From Diploscapter coronatus (lineage: Eukaryota > Nematoda > Chromadorea > Rhabditida > Rhabditidae): 64,000 nt of DNA. This document shows positions 35,125 to 48,000 of the stretch, one piece after another; within the stretch, counting starts at the first letter, position 1, and the number at the start of each line of letters is the position of its first letter. The notes below the pieces were generated by a model. The model was not told the DNA's origin. It searched no databases and saw only the letters and a list, made by a program, of their open reading frames with translations. The stretch lies in NCBI GenBank assembly GCA_964036155.1, contig OZ038423.1, positions 39,323,249 to 39,387,248 of the forward strand. Direction: 5' to 3'. The position numbers were made by a program, and so were the translations under genes.

Positions 35125-37630
35125 CAACTGGCTGCAAAAATCGGAAATAAAAAATCCCGATAAAAATAAAAATGGAGCGATGAAATCGAAATTTTGAAAA
35201 CTCAAAAAGCTCTAAAACATTAGACAGTGTTTTAGAATGTTCTGGAACTTTAAAATAATGATTCCAACAGGAAAGAATTCCAACAATGGAGGAAAAAGAA
35301 GAAAATCGATCAGAAACGAATTTTCAAAGTGTGCAGCGAGAAAATGCAAAACTGTTGCACTGTTGCGTTTTGCATTCGGTTTGAATTTGATTTTCGTCAA
35401 GTTGTCAGTTTTTCTCGATTTTCTTCGCAACTCTTGTGATTTTCCATGAATATTTCATCAAACTGGCCCAGAATATGGTAGAAATCACCTAGATTCTATC
35501 GTGGTCTTTCATTTTATTTCAAAATATCATCGTCGTAAAATTATTTTTTTTCAAGATAAGAACAAATTTGGCGATACTAATTGTGAGCGTGTCCAAGAAC
35601 ATGTCGATTCTGTCAAAATCGCATTTGGTCCACTAGTCGAACCTAAACGCAAAATAAAACGGAGGTGCGAAATAACTTTATTCTTACCATCTCCTAATTC
35701 ATCAAGACACTGAAATCTCACACCATCAAGACAAGTTTTTTTCTAAAATCATAAAATTTACTTTAAAATTTTATGAAAAAACTGATCCTACTTCTGATAA
35801 ATTCCCCTTTTTCAGACTTTACTTTGTCGCCCTAACTTTGCCTCAATTATGAAAAATTTTACCGCAAACATCAATTATGACCAATTTAGCCATTCGCGTA
35901 TATTATTTTCGACTTTCTAGGTTTATGCGGTAAATTTTACCCTTCGGAAATGGTTCCAATTTTCAATCGGCTATAGGGCCTATTTTGATCCACACCAGGT
36001 CTGCTCTTGAAATGGCTCAATTGCTATTTTAAGCTTGGTTGTTTGAAAGTTGAGCATTTTTCATCAAAACAATTACTTTTTCAAGGAAGTTGAAATCCCT
36101 TATGAAAAGATTACGTTATGATCTTGTCTGGATGAGATAATCTCCTGCATTTCAAGACAGTTGGAAGAAAAGCGCCTGGTTAACGCATGAAAGAGCGTTC
36201 ATTGTATGATTTCAGACGAGGATTGAGGATGAAATTGACATCAAATTCAATCATGATTTCTGGTGAAAACGCTAACTTGGTATAATATAAGAATTTCTCT
36301 TCTATTTTTCGGTGATAAGAAAAGTCAAAACTCATTATCGTCTTTATTAGAACCCATAAATATCTTCCTTTAAAACTTTATATTATTCCGCTGAAATCCT
36401 ATCCTTCTGGGCTAATTAGCTAAATCTGGTGGTATTTTACTATGCCCACAGGTTTTATATTGCGATAAAAGTATAAATCGAAAACTATATAAAACGCTTC
36501 CCTTCTGCGGTTTTTGCCGATCATTTTGGACGGAGGTTTCGTCGTTTTCCTCATATTCTGCAGTTTATTTTTAGGTGTCACTATCCTTGCATCAATTTGC
36601 TAAAATTCACTTCCTTGTTCTGTTATTGAAATCTGAAGAATGATCTATGACAAATCAGATAAAAAATTAAATTCAGACTAGATATGAACTTTTCGTCGAT
36701 TTCTTCTAAATTATTTTCTTTTTTTTCTAGAAAAAACAAATCCTTAATAGATGGACATTTTACGTGCGAATAATTTACTCTATTACTATGCAAAAAGTTA
36801 ATGAAAATATTACGTGAGGTGGAAAAATCTAGCCATTCATTAGACTTCACGTACTGAATAATTTTGCACTTGTTTTACCTTTACATCATTTGTTTATCGC
36901 TATACAGCCATTAGCATATTTTACCATAACCCAGCCCAAAAAGTAGTTTAAATTATTCAATCCATCATCTTTTTATCGTAAATGTTATCGAAAAATGTTA
37001 CGCAAGCCTTCCGCGAAGTTTTCAGTTTTCTGGTTGGTTCATTGCGATGCATCATTAGTTTCTTCCATACGGTAAAATCATCGAAGACAATGCGATGATC
37101 TTCAAATAATTCGCTAACGAAAGATGAGATAAAGTTGCGTAATATCCTTCTCTTCCGAAAGACGTATTAGTCAATCGTTTATTTCTTCAGAGATTGTGTA
37201 CTAGAAGTTTTGATAACTGCCATGCATAATTTGCATGCATCTCTCTCAACATCATTATCCATTGTTAGACTAGTCTAAAGAAAATTGGAATAGTTGTTTA
37301 CCCAATTTCTTTATGCATTGGCTTACCAGACCCCTTAGGTTTGACTCAATTAATTTCACGAAACTTCAAAAATCTCGCATACCTCCCCAACTAAACTACG
37401 ATTTCGTGTCGCATGCTATTCCCATTTTTCCGGTAATTGCATCGCGAATTTTATCCATCTACCACCAGATTTCAGCTTTTAGACAAGTAGTAAAATCAGT
37501 GATTTTGGAGCAGAACAGGTGAAATTTTTCCAGTTTCCTGTGTTTTAGCTACCGTATTTTGAACTTAACTTATGCACGATTTTGGAACGAATCACTCAAG
37601 AATTACGCATTTCCAAATACCTGAAATAAT

Positions 37631-37747
37631 TGGCTCCTAGAAAAAGACACCGGCTTTTTTTCTTTTTCTCTTGCTTTCTCATACTATTTCTTAGAAAGGG
37701 TGATGCCTTTTTCTAGCTGGTGTCCCGGTGCCTTTTTCTATGAGCCA
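37631..37747. repeat. MITE-like element with 23-bp terminal inverted repeats
   Basis: 37631-37653 (TGGCTCCTAGAAAAAGACAC, then CGG) is matched by the reverse complement of 37725-37747 at 21 of 23 bases. A third partial copy of the motif (GCCTTTTTCTAGCTGGTGTC) lies between them. The flanks share ATAAT, which may be a short target duplication but could be chance in AT-rich DNA. Confidence 0.5.
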
Positions 37748-40700
37748 GATAATTCTAGAACAGCTGAATGACAATAAAAATCGTCAGTAATATTGCAAAA
37801 ATGCGTGAATTTTTAGTTTATACCAAACTTCTTCATCTTCATTTTTAATTCTATTTCTCCACAAATTCCAGATGGATTTTGAATGAACACCTTCGAAAAT
37901 TGTTATTATCAAGGCTACAAAATTCCCTATCATGTGGGGCAAAATTCAAAGCTCTTTTTTCTTATGATTCCCATCTCATTTTCAATTCATCATCTCATTC
38001 TCTCCAAAATTCACGCGGTGAAAGTACAACGAATCGTGCAAGCGCTCGAAAATTCGGGCAAAAATTGTTGCCGTTCAAATAGCGAATACAAATTTCTATC
38101 AAAAAGTTTCAAAGTTCACTGATCCATAGCCGCCAGTTCGTTTTGTCAGACGACTAGAATACATTAAAATCTTCTACGAAACTTTTTTCAAATGTGATTC
38201 GCAAATAAAAAAATACAAACCAGACGATCTACACATACAAAATGCGCAAACTACAACTAGAACTCGAATGAAATATTTTAAATTGTCATCAAAGTTACAT
38301 AACTTAAAAATCCCTGTGGTAAAAGTTCGATTTCTCGACCAAAATGTTCCCTCACATCGTTGACTCAGGCTAGTTTTCGTTCAGCTTAACCCACGTTATT
38401 TTGTCTATTTGTTCTCCGAAGTTCGCGATGCTCAGTACTAATGTTGTTATTTTAAAATTTACTCATATTTGCTCAATTATCCGATTATTATTTTAGGGGT
38501 CTAGATTTTGATGGTATGGTAATGTATCAGGATTTATTTTTTGACTGGCGATTGCCATGAAATGTTAAGGACAAATTTACAACTTTTGACTAGAGATTTT
38601 TTGTCTTCATTGATGATCTTGTGAATAAGTAAAAATGATTCTGCAACTTATCGCAATTTTATTCACTAAATGTATCGAAAAAATTTAGCTAAAACTCTGA
38701 AAAGACCTAGAGTTTTTCACGTGAGGATAATATTTTTCTTGACGAACAAATTCTAATTTAGCAAATGGTATACTCATGCTAGCACTCATCAGTCTCTATT
38801 TGATGCACATTTCGCTCCCTAAATTTGTGCTCATCTCCTTCGTCTTGTAGTGATCAACATCAATCTGTGCTTCATTTATGTTGGTCGAAAGGAGAATTAA
38901 ATTGATGAGAGATTGAATTTTCCGCAGATAAAATGAGAGGATTAGTGATTTTTGCAGAATTCTAAAGAACTGAAAACACGATTATTATGAGCCACTAACG
39001 ACGTGACTAAATTTATTTTGTTGGTCAAAATTTGAAAATAGTATTGATAGTTAGCAGAAATCAGAAATTTGTCGCTATTTCCGAGTTCTTTTTTCTGCAT
39101 TTGGTTGATGATTTTATTCGTCCGACATTTTCATGTGTTTTTAAGGAGTATCGATTATTTTTAGCGTAACGAAAAAATATAGATCGAAACTAGAGATTCG
39201 AGATATGTCGTGGGGAATAAAGATAACTGGATTATCTCCGAAAAATATCCTTTAGTTTTTCTTGGATTGATATTTTAGCATCAATTTGACTATATTTTTA
39301 TATTTTCACCTTTGACCTTTAGCCTTTTTCTCGAAACATCTTATCATTTTCTGATTTATCCCAATTCTCGTATCATTTTTCTGCATTCCTCCGATCAAAA
39401 CTATCAACCAAGGTGATTGGTTTTTTTTCTGCTACGGTGAAAATTTGTTGATCATCGTTGATTTTTGCTTCGGGAAAATTCATTTGCTCCTCTAAATTAA
39501 GTCATGATTGAGTCATACTTTGCATAAGGAGTTTGACAAGAACAACTAAACAAATTATAAAAGTGAGGAATCTAAGTTTTCAAGGGACATAATAAGAAAA
39601 AATGCTAAATTATTTGATAAAAATCGGAGCAAAAGTTCAAACCTTTTATTTTTTCTTGCAAGCTGGCAATAATATCTTGCGAATGACTCAATTTCTTTTG
39701 CTTTTCGATAATTTATGCAGATTTCTGGTCACTCAATTATTGCCTAATCAGCACGAAAGTAACATTATCAACAATGCCGGGATTTCCCCTTCATTTTATG
39801 ATCTGATTTTTTTTGTCAAGTGGGAAAATTATTTGACCTGTTTTTTCTTCTCTTCATTTTTTTTAATCAATTTATCATTTTATCACTTCTAGATTTTCCT
39901 TATCTTGTCTCCTATTAATCTTCTAAGATCGTAATTTATACGACGCTATAAACACATTGCAGAAGAAAGAAGATACTGTAATTTTAGGGTTTTTATCGTT
40001 CAAAAACGTACCAATTTTGCAAAAATCTGACTAATTATCAAAATTAGCTTGCAGCAACACACTGATCCGCCATTTTTTGCTTCCAAACCGGAAAAGAGAA
40101 CGAAAGAACGACACAATAACAAAAAGATTCTCCGACTTCGTCCTAATTCATTGTTATTTTTATCAAATTTGACAACTCACTTTGACATCGTAGTGAATCT
40201 GCTGAGTAAAAATGACCTTCAAAATTCAATTTGTATGAATTTGGTCGAAGATCTTGTTAGCAAAGAAATGTTCGATTTTTCACTTGTAGACTAGTGATCA
40301 AAGATTTTTTCGAAAGATAATTTAATCTGTCAAATTCTCAAAATCGTCCGATGTTTTCTGCGAAAGAAAATAATTGGAAAGACTGGCGCCGACCTTTTCC
40401 TAGTTTAAGAATTAAATGAACAGCTCTTCAAATGCTGTGATTCGCGATTGAAGAAGGCTAACATTAGAAAAAAGCCAAAAATTGGGAAATGAAAAACTTC
40501 ACAGAAAACTGCTTCTTCAAAAATTATAATATTGAATGCTTTTATTGTATGACAATATTCAATCATTCCAATTCGTTTTATCAGTCTATAATAATTTTTT
40601 CCTGCAAATTTGCTGCGCGGCTTTCGACATGCCTTATCAGTTTCGAAGAATGCCTGGCTTTATCCAGTCTTCTCTCATCCGTCATTTTCTATCTAACCCG

Positions 40701-41882
40701 GATTAACGTCTTATTTATGCGTTGAATTCTTTTTCGATGCTCCATTGTGAAATTATCACGTATAATGTTTGCATATTACCACATGTTTGGTCTATTCTCA
40801 AGTTTTTTCATCCACACGATTTCAAGTTAAGATAAAATACAGTTTTTGTCAGTTGTATACCGTAAATGGAAATAGTCCGGAAGATAATTCTATTCAATTT
40901 TGTTTTATCTTTGAAGGTCAAAAGATAATCCTGACGATTCCAATGTAGCCGCTTTTGCAGATAATTCCTCCACCCACAAAGTCAGGATTTTTTCTACAAA
41001 CAATAAAATGAAATCTAAATTTATAAACGGCAGAACGGCTTAATCTTACTAAAATTAAATTTATCGCATCTATCTTTAGTCGCGTAGTCAGGTTTTGAGG
41101 ATTACAGTATTCCTCTCTATAGACTGGAAAATATTTTCAGCTTCTGTTGATTTTTGATGGCTAATCAGAATTTTTAGCATTTAAAATTTGTTACATGGCC
41201 AAATGTTCACGTTAAACTTTGTTAGATCAAAACGTCCTTCGGAATAAATAAAATTCCTCGATAGGCAAAATTTTTAATCTGACGAGGAACGTTGTTTTGC
41301 CTTCAGAATGAAGTTTCTAATCACTAGGAATGCTTTGGAATGCCATAAAAATTCCTAATATCTTTCTGAATGCGTGTTTTTCTTTCTGACGAAGTGCTAA
41401 AGTAGTCATTTTGGATTATCCTTTTCGGGATAATTCTGACGATTGCTTATTTATGAGCAAAAATTGCGAGATAATCCTGAAGTGATTCACAAAGTTGCAT
41501 GACAAGGAGAAGTCGGGGTGCAATTTTTACGCACTTGTTACGTAATTTGATGAAATTGATAATGAAACATACGCAGTATTTCTCCATTTTACCCGATACT
41601 TGCTTTTTTTGCGTCAGAGAGCAGTTTAGTTGCGATATAGTGTTATTTTACTATTTGACTACGAAGACCTACAATTTACGCTGAGCATCACTTTTTATTT
41701 CTCATTTCATTTGTAAGATTGTCTGGTATGAATGAATGTTCAAAGTGGTAAATTTTTGGAAAGATCTGTCTAATTCCATGAAGTCTTTGATTCGTTCGAA
41801 GCGTAGGTGGTATTTTATAGTGACATCATATTTTACTCACCTTTGAGAGTTCATTCAGGGTTATTGAAGTCCTAAATTCCTT

Positions 41883-42660
41883 TCAAACTTTTATTAAAGT
41901 TTTTGTTATTCTTTTGCTAGTCGTGGGTTCATCGAACCAAAGATTTTTTTCTTGGACTAGTTTCATTGACCTTTCTAGAATCTGGGTCTTCATGGAGTCA
42001 TTGACTGGGTTTTCATAATTTTGATGGTGGCCTAAAATCTCGATGTTGAGGAAAAGGAGAAAAGTGCGAAGAAAGCCTGGAGAGACTCGGTCCAAAAGAG
42101 GAATGGACGAGACTTGATGATGCGCTAGATAGTGAAGGGCAACGGGACTGTTGGAAGAGAGAATGCGAGAAATCAAGATGGATAGGAGAGGTAATATGAA
42201 GGAAATGAGGATAATCGCATCAAACATGAAGAAATATCAGATTCCCTTCTACATCAGAAAGTTAAATCTATCAAAGCATGGTTTAAGGTCATGAATTGGA
42301 ATTTTTGAACATTTTCGGGAATCATTCGGTGACATTCTACTTGTACTGCTAAAAATCTTAATTGAATCAGCGAATTCAATTTTTAAAGTATGACGAATTC
42401 CTTTGAAGAGAAGATCGCTTCGGCGTTATCTACTTCAGTGTTCTCATCAAACTTTAACCAAACATCAATTAGCATGCCGCCGGTTGTTCGAAAGTTCAAG
42501 TCAGGGAGCGATCGGTAGACTCCGAATGTCGAATCGATAGATCGGTGCTGTCGGGGTTGCGAGTGAAATTTCAATTTCAGCATCATAGATGACAAAAGGC
42601 AAGGGTCGAATGTCTCAAACGTCTCGTACTCCTTGTTCCTGTTCTAATATTGGCAACGAC
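41883..42660 (-). CDS. Possible unidentified gene or gene remnant
   Basis: Two stretches on the minus strand look more protein-like than their surroundings. 42227-41883 is a 114-codon ATG-to-stop frame with a hydrophobic, signal- or anchor-like start (MFDAIILISFILPLLSILIS) followed by a hydrophilic tail. About 42650-42383 is open for about 88 codons, with a likely acceptor (ATTAGAACAG) and the segment FRTTGGMLIDVWLKFDE. A TTTTTAG acceptor lies between them. I could not join them into one consistent frame and recognise no family. They may be a small gene, two genes or decayed sequence next to the mariner fossil. Confidence 0.25.
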
Positions 42661-42831
42661 TAAACTAGTGGAAGCAAAAATCCAATTTTAACGAAGGCAC
42701 TGGTGCATAAAATGGGCCCATCGATGAAATAGAATACCGTAATTAGGCACTACAGACTACCTTTTCTCGATGTTTAGCTAAATTCCTGCTCATTTTCATT
42801 TGATATTTGAAAAGTTCGAGTCGATATTATC

Positions 42832-43475
42832 GGGCGTTCGGAAAGTCCTGTCCAATATTAACACATTGTTCAATTATTTTATTTTTTCATTGAAACTTGA
42901 CTTTAATCAATGATATAGTTACCACTATTATCTACAATAGAAGCCCAACGAATGGGGAGACCATTGATGCCTTTGCCCAGAAATTGAGGAGCTGCAAGTC
43001 AAAAAAGTTAAAGACCTCATTTTTAGATCATCATAGTTATTGAAAGATTTCCCAACCAAGACATTTTTCGATCGCGAAAAAGGTGATAATTAGAAGGAGC
43101 GAGATCAGGGGAATAAAGTGGGTAGGGTACCGTTTCCCAACCAAGCGTTTCTAGTTTGTTCTGAGTCTCCTTTGCTGCATGAGGCCGAAAGTGGTGTTCT
43201 CATGGAGGATCCAGCTCTCATTAGATTTTTCAGAAATCCCTTTCGATGCGGACGGAGGAGGAGAAACTGACAAATGTTGAACCCGATGTGTTGATCCATT
43301 AGAAAGAATCAGAATGAATACCTATGCTCTGAATAGATGACGACACCTTATAGACCTCTTTTATTGCAAGTATCATGGCACTTCTACGATATTATAATAA
43401 CCATTTGCCATAGAACAACTTTGATACATAAATAAATATTTTTGAAAATCATCGGACAGGACTTTCCGAACACCC
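42832..43475 (-). mobile_element. Degenerate mariner transposon
   Basis: Terminal inverted repeats of 22 bp (42832-42853 and 43454-43475; GTTCGGAAAGTCCTGTCC core, one mismatch overall) bracket a 644-bp element. On the minus strand there are remnants of a mariner transposase: SNESWILH before the second catalytic region, LGWE-like sequence, YSPDLAPSNYHLF with the third catalytic Asp (read by shifting frame), and WASIVDNSGNYIID before a stop, the usual mariner C-terminus. Frameshifts, stops and loss of the N-terminal half (a full element is about 1.3 kb) make it inactive. The right end keeps the TA target dinucleotide; the left is mutated. Confidence 0.88.
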
Positions 43476-45063
43476 TAACAGATAAAACCAGTTGTTTGTC
43501 ATTATTTGACGTCGTCTTATAATTATGCATAACACAATATTCCGCTTTCAGTAAGCATAAATCTTTCTACAAAAATGGGATGCTAAAAACCTTTTATCAG
43601 CAGGGACGTTTATAGAAGGCGTCAAGTTCTTTTTAATTCCAAGACCACTTATTCAGAAGTCTATGCAAAATTCAATCTATTTCAAGGGTCCATTACTTAC
43701 TATCGCTATTTTTGATACCAACGTGATTCTAGTTTGTCACATTTCGGCAGTAGCCAATAAAGTAGTGGACCACCTTAGCAGATTTGATCAAATTCTCTCG
43801 AACTTGGACATCTTCTTCACCTTTTCTCATTTTTTCGCTTGCTCAAAGTCCCTACCCAATTTTATTCTCATAATTATCTAAACAAGCTTCCTAAATCCCT
43901 TATATGGAATAAGTTTCAATATTATCGGTATTTCCAGGTGAAAATGCCCTTGCATTGTTATCTCGCTCGAACTGTCTTTTAAAATCTGCATTTAAATGCG
44001 AAAAGTATGCAAGGTTGCATTGAGAATTCGAGATAGCGAAGTGAAAAGAATTGACCGATTTGAGATTGGAATTCAGAGAAATCGGGAGTGACATGGAACG
44101 TTTGAACTCTGGAGATTTGATGTAAGCTGGCGATAACTCCGGATAAATTAGGATGTTTCTGGAAAGAAAAAGTATTCGAATATTTTTGAGAGGAAAACGA
44201 ATAAATAATGGAAAACTAAGTAGAATTTATCGATAAATTACCAGTATCCCCTGATAGCATCTCTCTCATATAAAATTCTATGAAAAAATGTTATAAATTT
44301 TTGCTGCGTATTTCTTCTAAAATGGTGCCACAGTTCAATTTCCATTGAGCACTGATAAGGTTGTCCCTGTCTTGAATCTTATCCGTTTCTTACTGCATTA
44401 GCACTATTTCGCGAGTAACATACTGGTCCCCTTTCTGATAAGGCCCTTTGGCGATAAAAGATGAGTGTCTATTTTCTTTGTCCCCGTAGTATCGTTTTGA
44501 TTCGTCTGTCTGGAGTCATCATAGTTTTCCTTTTTACCGATAAACTCGACTAAAATCAGAAATTGCCCTGTCATTAATTCGAGGCTACATGAGCTCTTTT
44601 GCGTTTATGGTGCGATTTTATAAATCCACTGTCTAATTTTCGCTTTTCTATTCCTGAATCTTGGCATCTTGATCATCATTTTATTGCTATCAAATGAATT
44701 CGAAACTTTCTGAGATCCAAAATGAAAATTATTAGGACGTTTTTTTCTTAAAATCATGCAGGTGAGTTGAAGGCAGAAGAGAATGTAAAATTTATCCTCA
44801 GTTTAAGGTTTTTCTCTCTGCTAATTCTGCGCGTGATTTTGAAATCAAATTTTTGGAGCTACCGTATTTCTTATGCTAAATTGTATCTTTTCAGGAGCCT
44901 GTTGTGAAAGGACAGAGATCGTTGGGCCGAATGTGTCTCTTCTCGATGAACTGCTGCATTGTTTGTATTGGTTGGTAGGCGTGGACTGCTCTAGGCTCTC
45001 GACTGCGGAGCTCTTTTCCTCCTGTCTTGCCTCCCTTCCCGCTGCCCCTCGGTGCTGTGTCCA

Positions 45064-48000
45064 ATGATGTTCGCCCCGCCCCAGTCATCACAACAGCAGC
45101 AGCAGCAGCAGTCGGAGAGCAGCAACAGCTCTGCAGCCTCGACTCATCCTCACCCTCTCCAGCACCAGCTCACTGCCTCGTCCCCATTCGAACAACTACT
45201 ACGGGTCGGCGTCCGCTTCGGTGGACACAGTCTGCCAACAACCAGTGCCAAATACCCATCTACATCACAGCCACGAATACCTCAACAAAGGTAGGATTTT
45301 TTTTAGCGACTACCTAAAATTCAAATGAACTTTCGAATGGAACGAATTTGCGATGAATATTTGAGAAACTTCAGATAAAGTTCAAGATGTATACGAATAA
45401 TCCACAGTAATTCTTCGCAGGCTCCGCCCCTTTCTATGTAAAGACAAATGCGTAAAGTTTTGCATATCTAGGAGCCCGTCCAATTTCATACACACATCTG
45501 AATGACCTTGCATATGTCCTTTCCCTAGATTTCCTCTCTACTTTAAAAAATATCAGAAGAAAGTTGTTGCTATATGTATGACAGTCTTAGAAGAAAGAAT
45601 CGTATCAAAAATTCATCCACAACTTTTCTTTCGATTTTAGCACTTTTAGCCCCATTCTTTCTAATTTCTCTTGCATCATGTAACGGCTTGTGTATGAGGT
45701 GTCGCGTTGTGAGATTTTAGATTTTATCACAACTGGTGAGGCAGTGAAACAGAGGGAGGAGAGGCGGAACTAGCCTAGATTCAATATATAAAACTGTCCT
45801 CGGCGAAATATCCTTTTGAAAGTGCGAGACTTGCTAAGTGACAATCAACATTCCAAGTATTGAACATTCATCTATCGCAACGATGGAGAGTTACAGCCCA
45901 CGTCCGCTTAGTCCTCTGGAAATCGTTTCATCGGTTGAAAGCGACAACGACAAGCAAGAAGACCCGCTCTCTGAGGCTGGATCCCCGCGAAGCGAGCCTG
46001 ACGAAGACCAACATCCACTCAATCTCAATATTACGGTAGATTCCGTCGACGACGCCATATCTGGGTGAGTTATTGCTTTCATCCAACTTCGTGCCATAGC
46101 AACTTTTGCTGATTTTTAAGCCTGATATCGATCTTTCATTTACATTTTGAATGATCACTTGCTTTTTCTTATTTCTCATTCAAATTTTTCCAAAATCATG
46201 ATTTCTCACTTCACACCCTTAGACTTATGCGTGCTCGTTAAAATGACAAATTACCATCGATTGATTTGAGATGATCGATCAACTAACCAGCTTCCTAGGC
46301 GAACATCGATATGATGCAAAGTTCTTCAATAATTCAATTCTTATTTCAGCAGCGACTCAATGAACATGACATCGTCGCCCTCGGAAGGGCCGTACAGTTC
46401 AGGAAATTTCCTGTCTGAGCCGTGTACCTCGAACGAGCAATCGACAACTTCTTCACCATCCATGCAACAGATGATCCAATCTCAGCATTCCATTCAAATT
46501 CTGCCACATCATTTGCCACTGAACCCGCCTCAGAATCCTCCACAAGCACCAGGTAAGTCATGATTTTTACTATGTTATTTTTATACTGATAGAAAATGAC
46601 TTTATACGGGTAAGATTGATGAGTTAAAGATATCATCAATGACAAAATTCACTTATGAAAAAATATCATGTCATTTCGTCATCGAAAATTTTCAATGAAC
46701 ACAGTTACTAATTATCCAATGATAATTGATTGATCATTTACTCTTGTTAGAACGACAGCACTACTCTAAACATTCGACAATTCTTCTCCAATCTTCATTC
46801 AGTGTCTTTTCAATGTATCTCATCTGGTCGAGAATTTTTTAGTCTCCCAGCCAACCACACATTCTTAAAATCGAACTAATTGAAGATACTGTAGATCGTT
46901 TTGTCTAATTGACCTGCTTTTCAATTCTAGTTTGAAATTCAATCCTTCCGAATCTATTCTTAGAGCTTGCACTGTATTCGGTCAAGTGAGTGGAACAATG
47001 CTTTTGAGTTGAACTCCCCTGCTAAATGCGGAAATGGTCGTTAATTAGTTGATTTCTTTTGATACTGTGGAGTCAGTGGCTAAAATTGCGCAATAAACGA
47101 TGATATTCTGAAAACTACGAGTTCACTATCTCGGCAAACATTTTCAAACCGCAAAGATAAAAGATTGCTTTCAGGCAGCGTCTACAGCGGTCGTGGCCGG
47201 CGGAAAGCGAATCAGGATAAGCTGAGTTGCGTTATTTGTGGTGATCAGGTGATTTTTCATGTCTTACTAAAGAACACTTTGATCATTCATCTCTCTAAAC
47301 GACAAATATAGCTTCAATTGATCACCCCCATTAAATTTCAACATTGACATCATTTTACAATTTTCCATATAAGTATAGACGCGTGATCAGGCTATCTTCA
47401 AAGATTCTTGACCGACAATGTTCTGTGCTTATGGAACTGATGAATTGCGCAGGGATGTTGCTCATTATTTCCCTTATTCAGAAAAAAAACATAATAACTT
47501 TGTGAAGTCTCATCACTCCGTCAATTTACCCACTTTCGAACAATTTCAACGCTGCAAAAATGTCATAAAGACGATTATTGCACGGACATCTGCCTACATT
47601 TGGCCAACGTTAATTTTAAATTGCCCGAGAAGTTATTCGACAAAGTAACACTTTTATTCCGCCTATGTTTATTTTTAGTAGAACATAATTTTTACAAGAA
47701 TTAGGATAATTGCAAGTTTCACAAGAAAAATGTGAAGCAAAACATTTCGAGTTTTTTTCTTGAATACTATTTCGCCGCAAGCTACGTAGCAAATGCAACT
47801 GAAACTATTCCGAATTAATTTCGACAACGTATTTAAACAATTTCCTGAAAATTACAATAACTACGTTGCACTTGTACTGAGACAGTCTACTTTTGAGGCA
47901 TGTACAGAAATTCGAAAAACCTTCATTATTCAGGTCACTTAACTTTTCAAAAAATTCTAAATTAGTCTTATGTCTGGATAAAAAGTTTTATATTCTGAAC

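Larger units (their letters stand above)
35125..45063. other. 10-kb gene-poor region
   Basis: AT-rich and strongly T-tract-rich. It contains a MITE-like repeat (37631-37747), possible coding sequence (41883-42660) and a mariner fossil (42832-43475). No other exon chain was recognised. The right half is the likely regulatory region of the nuclear receptor gene. Confidence 0.5.

Noticed and set aside
45067..45290. Alternative frame in the receptor's first exon reading NNYYGSASASVDTVCQQP
   Set aside because: It looks protein-like, but its phase at the donor (1) does not fit the next exon; the ATG frame with the Gln tract does (phase 2).
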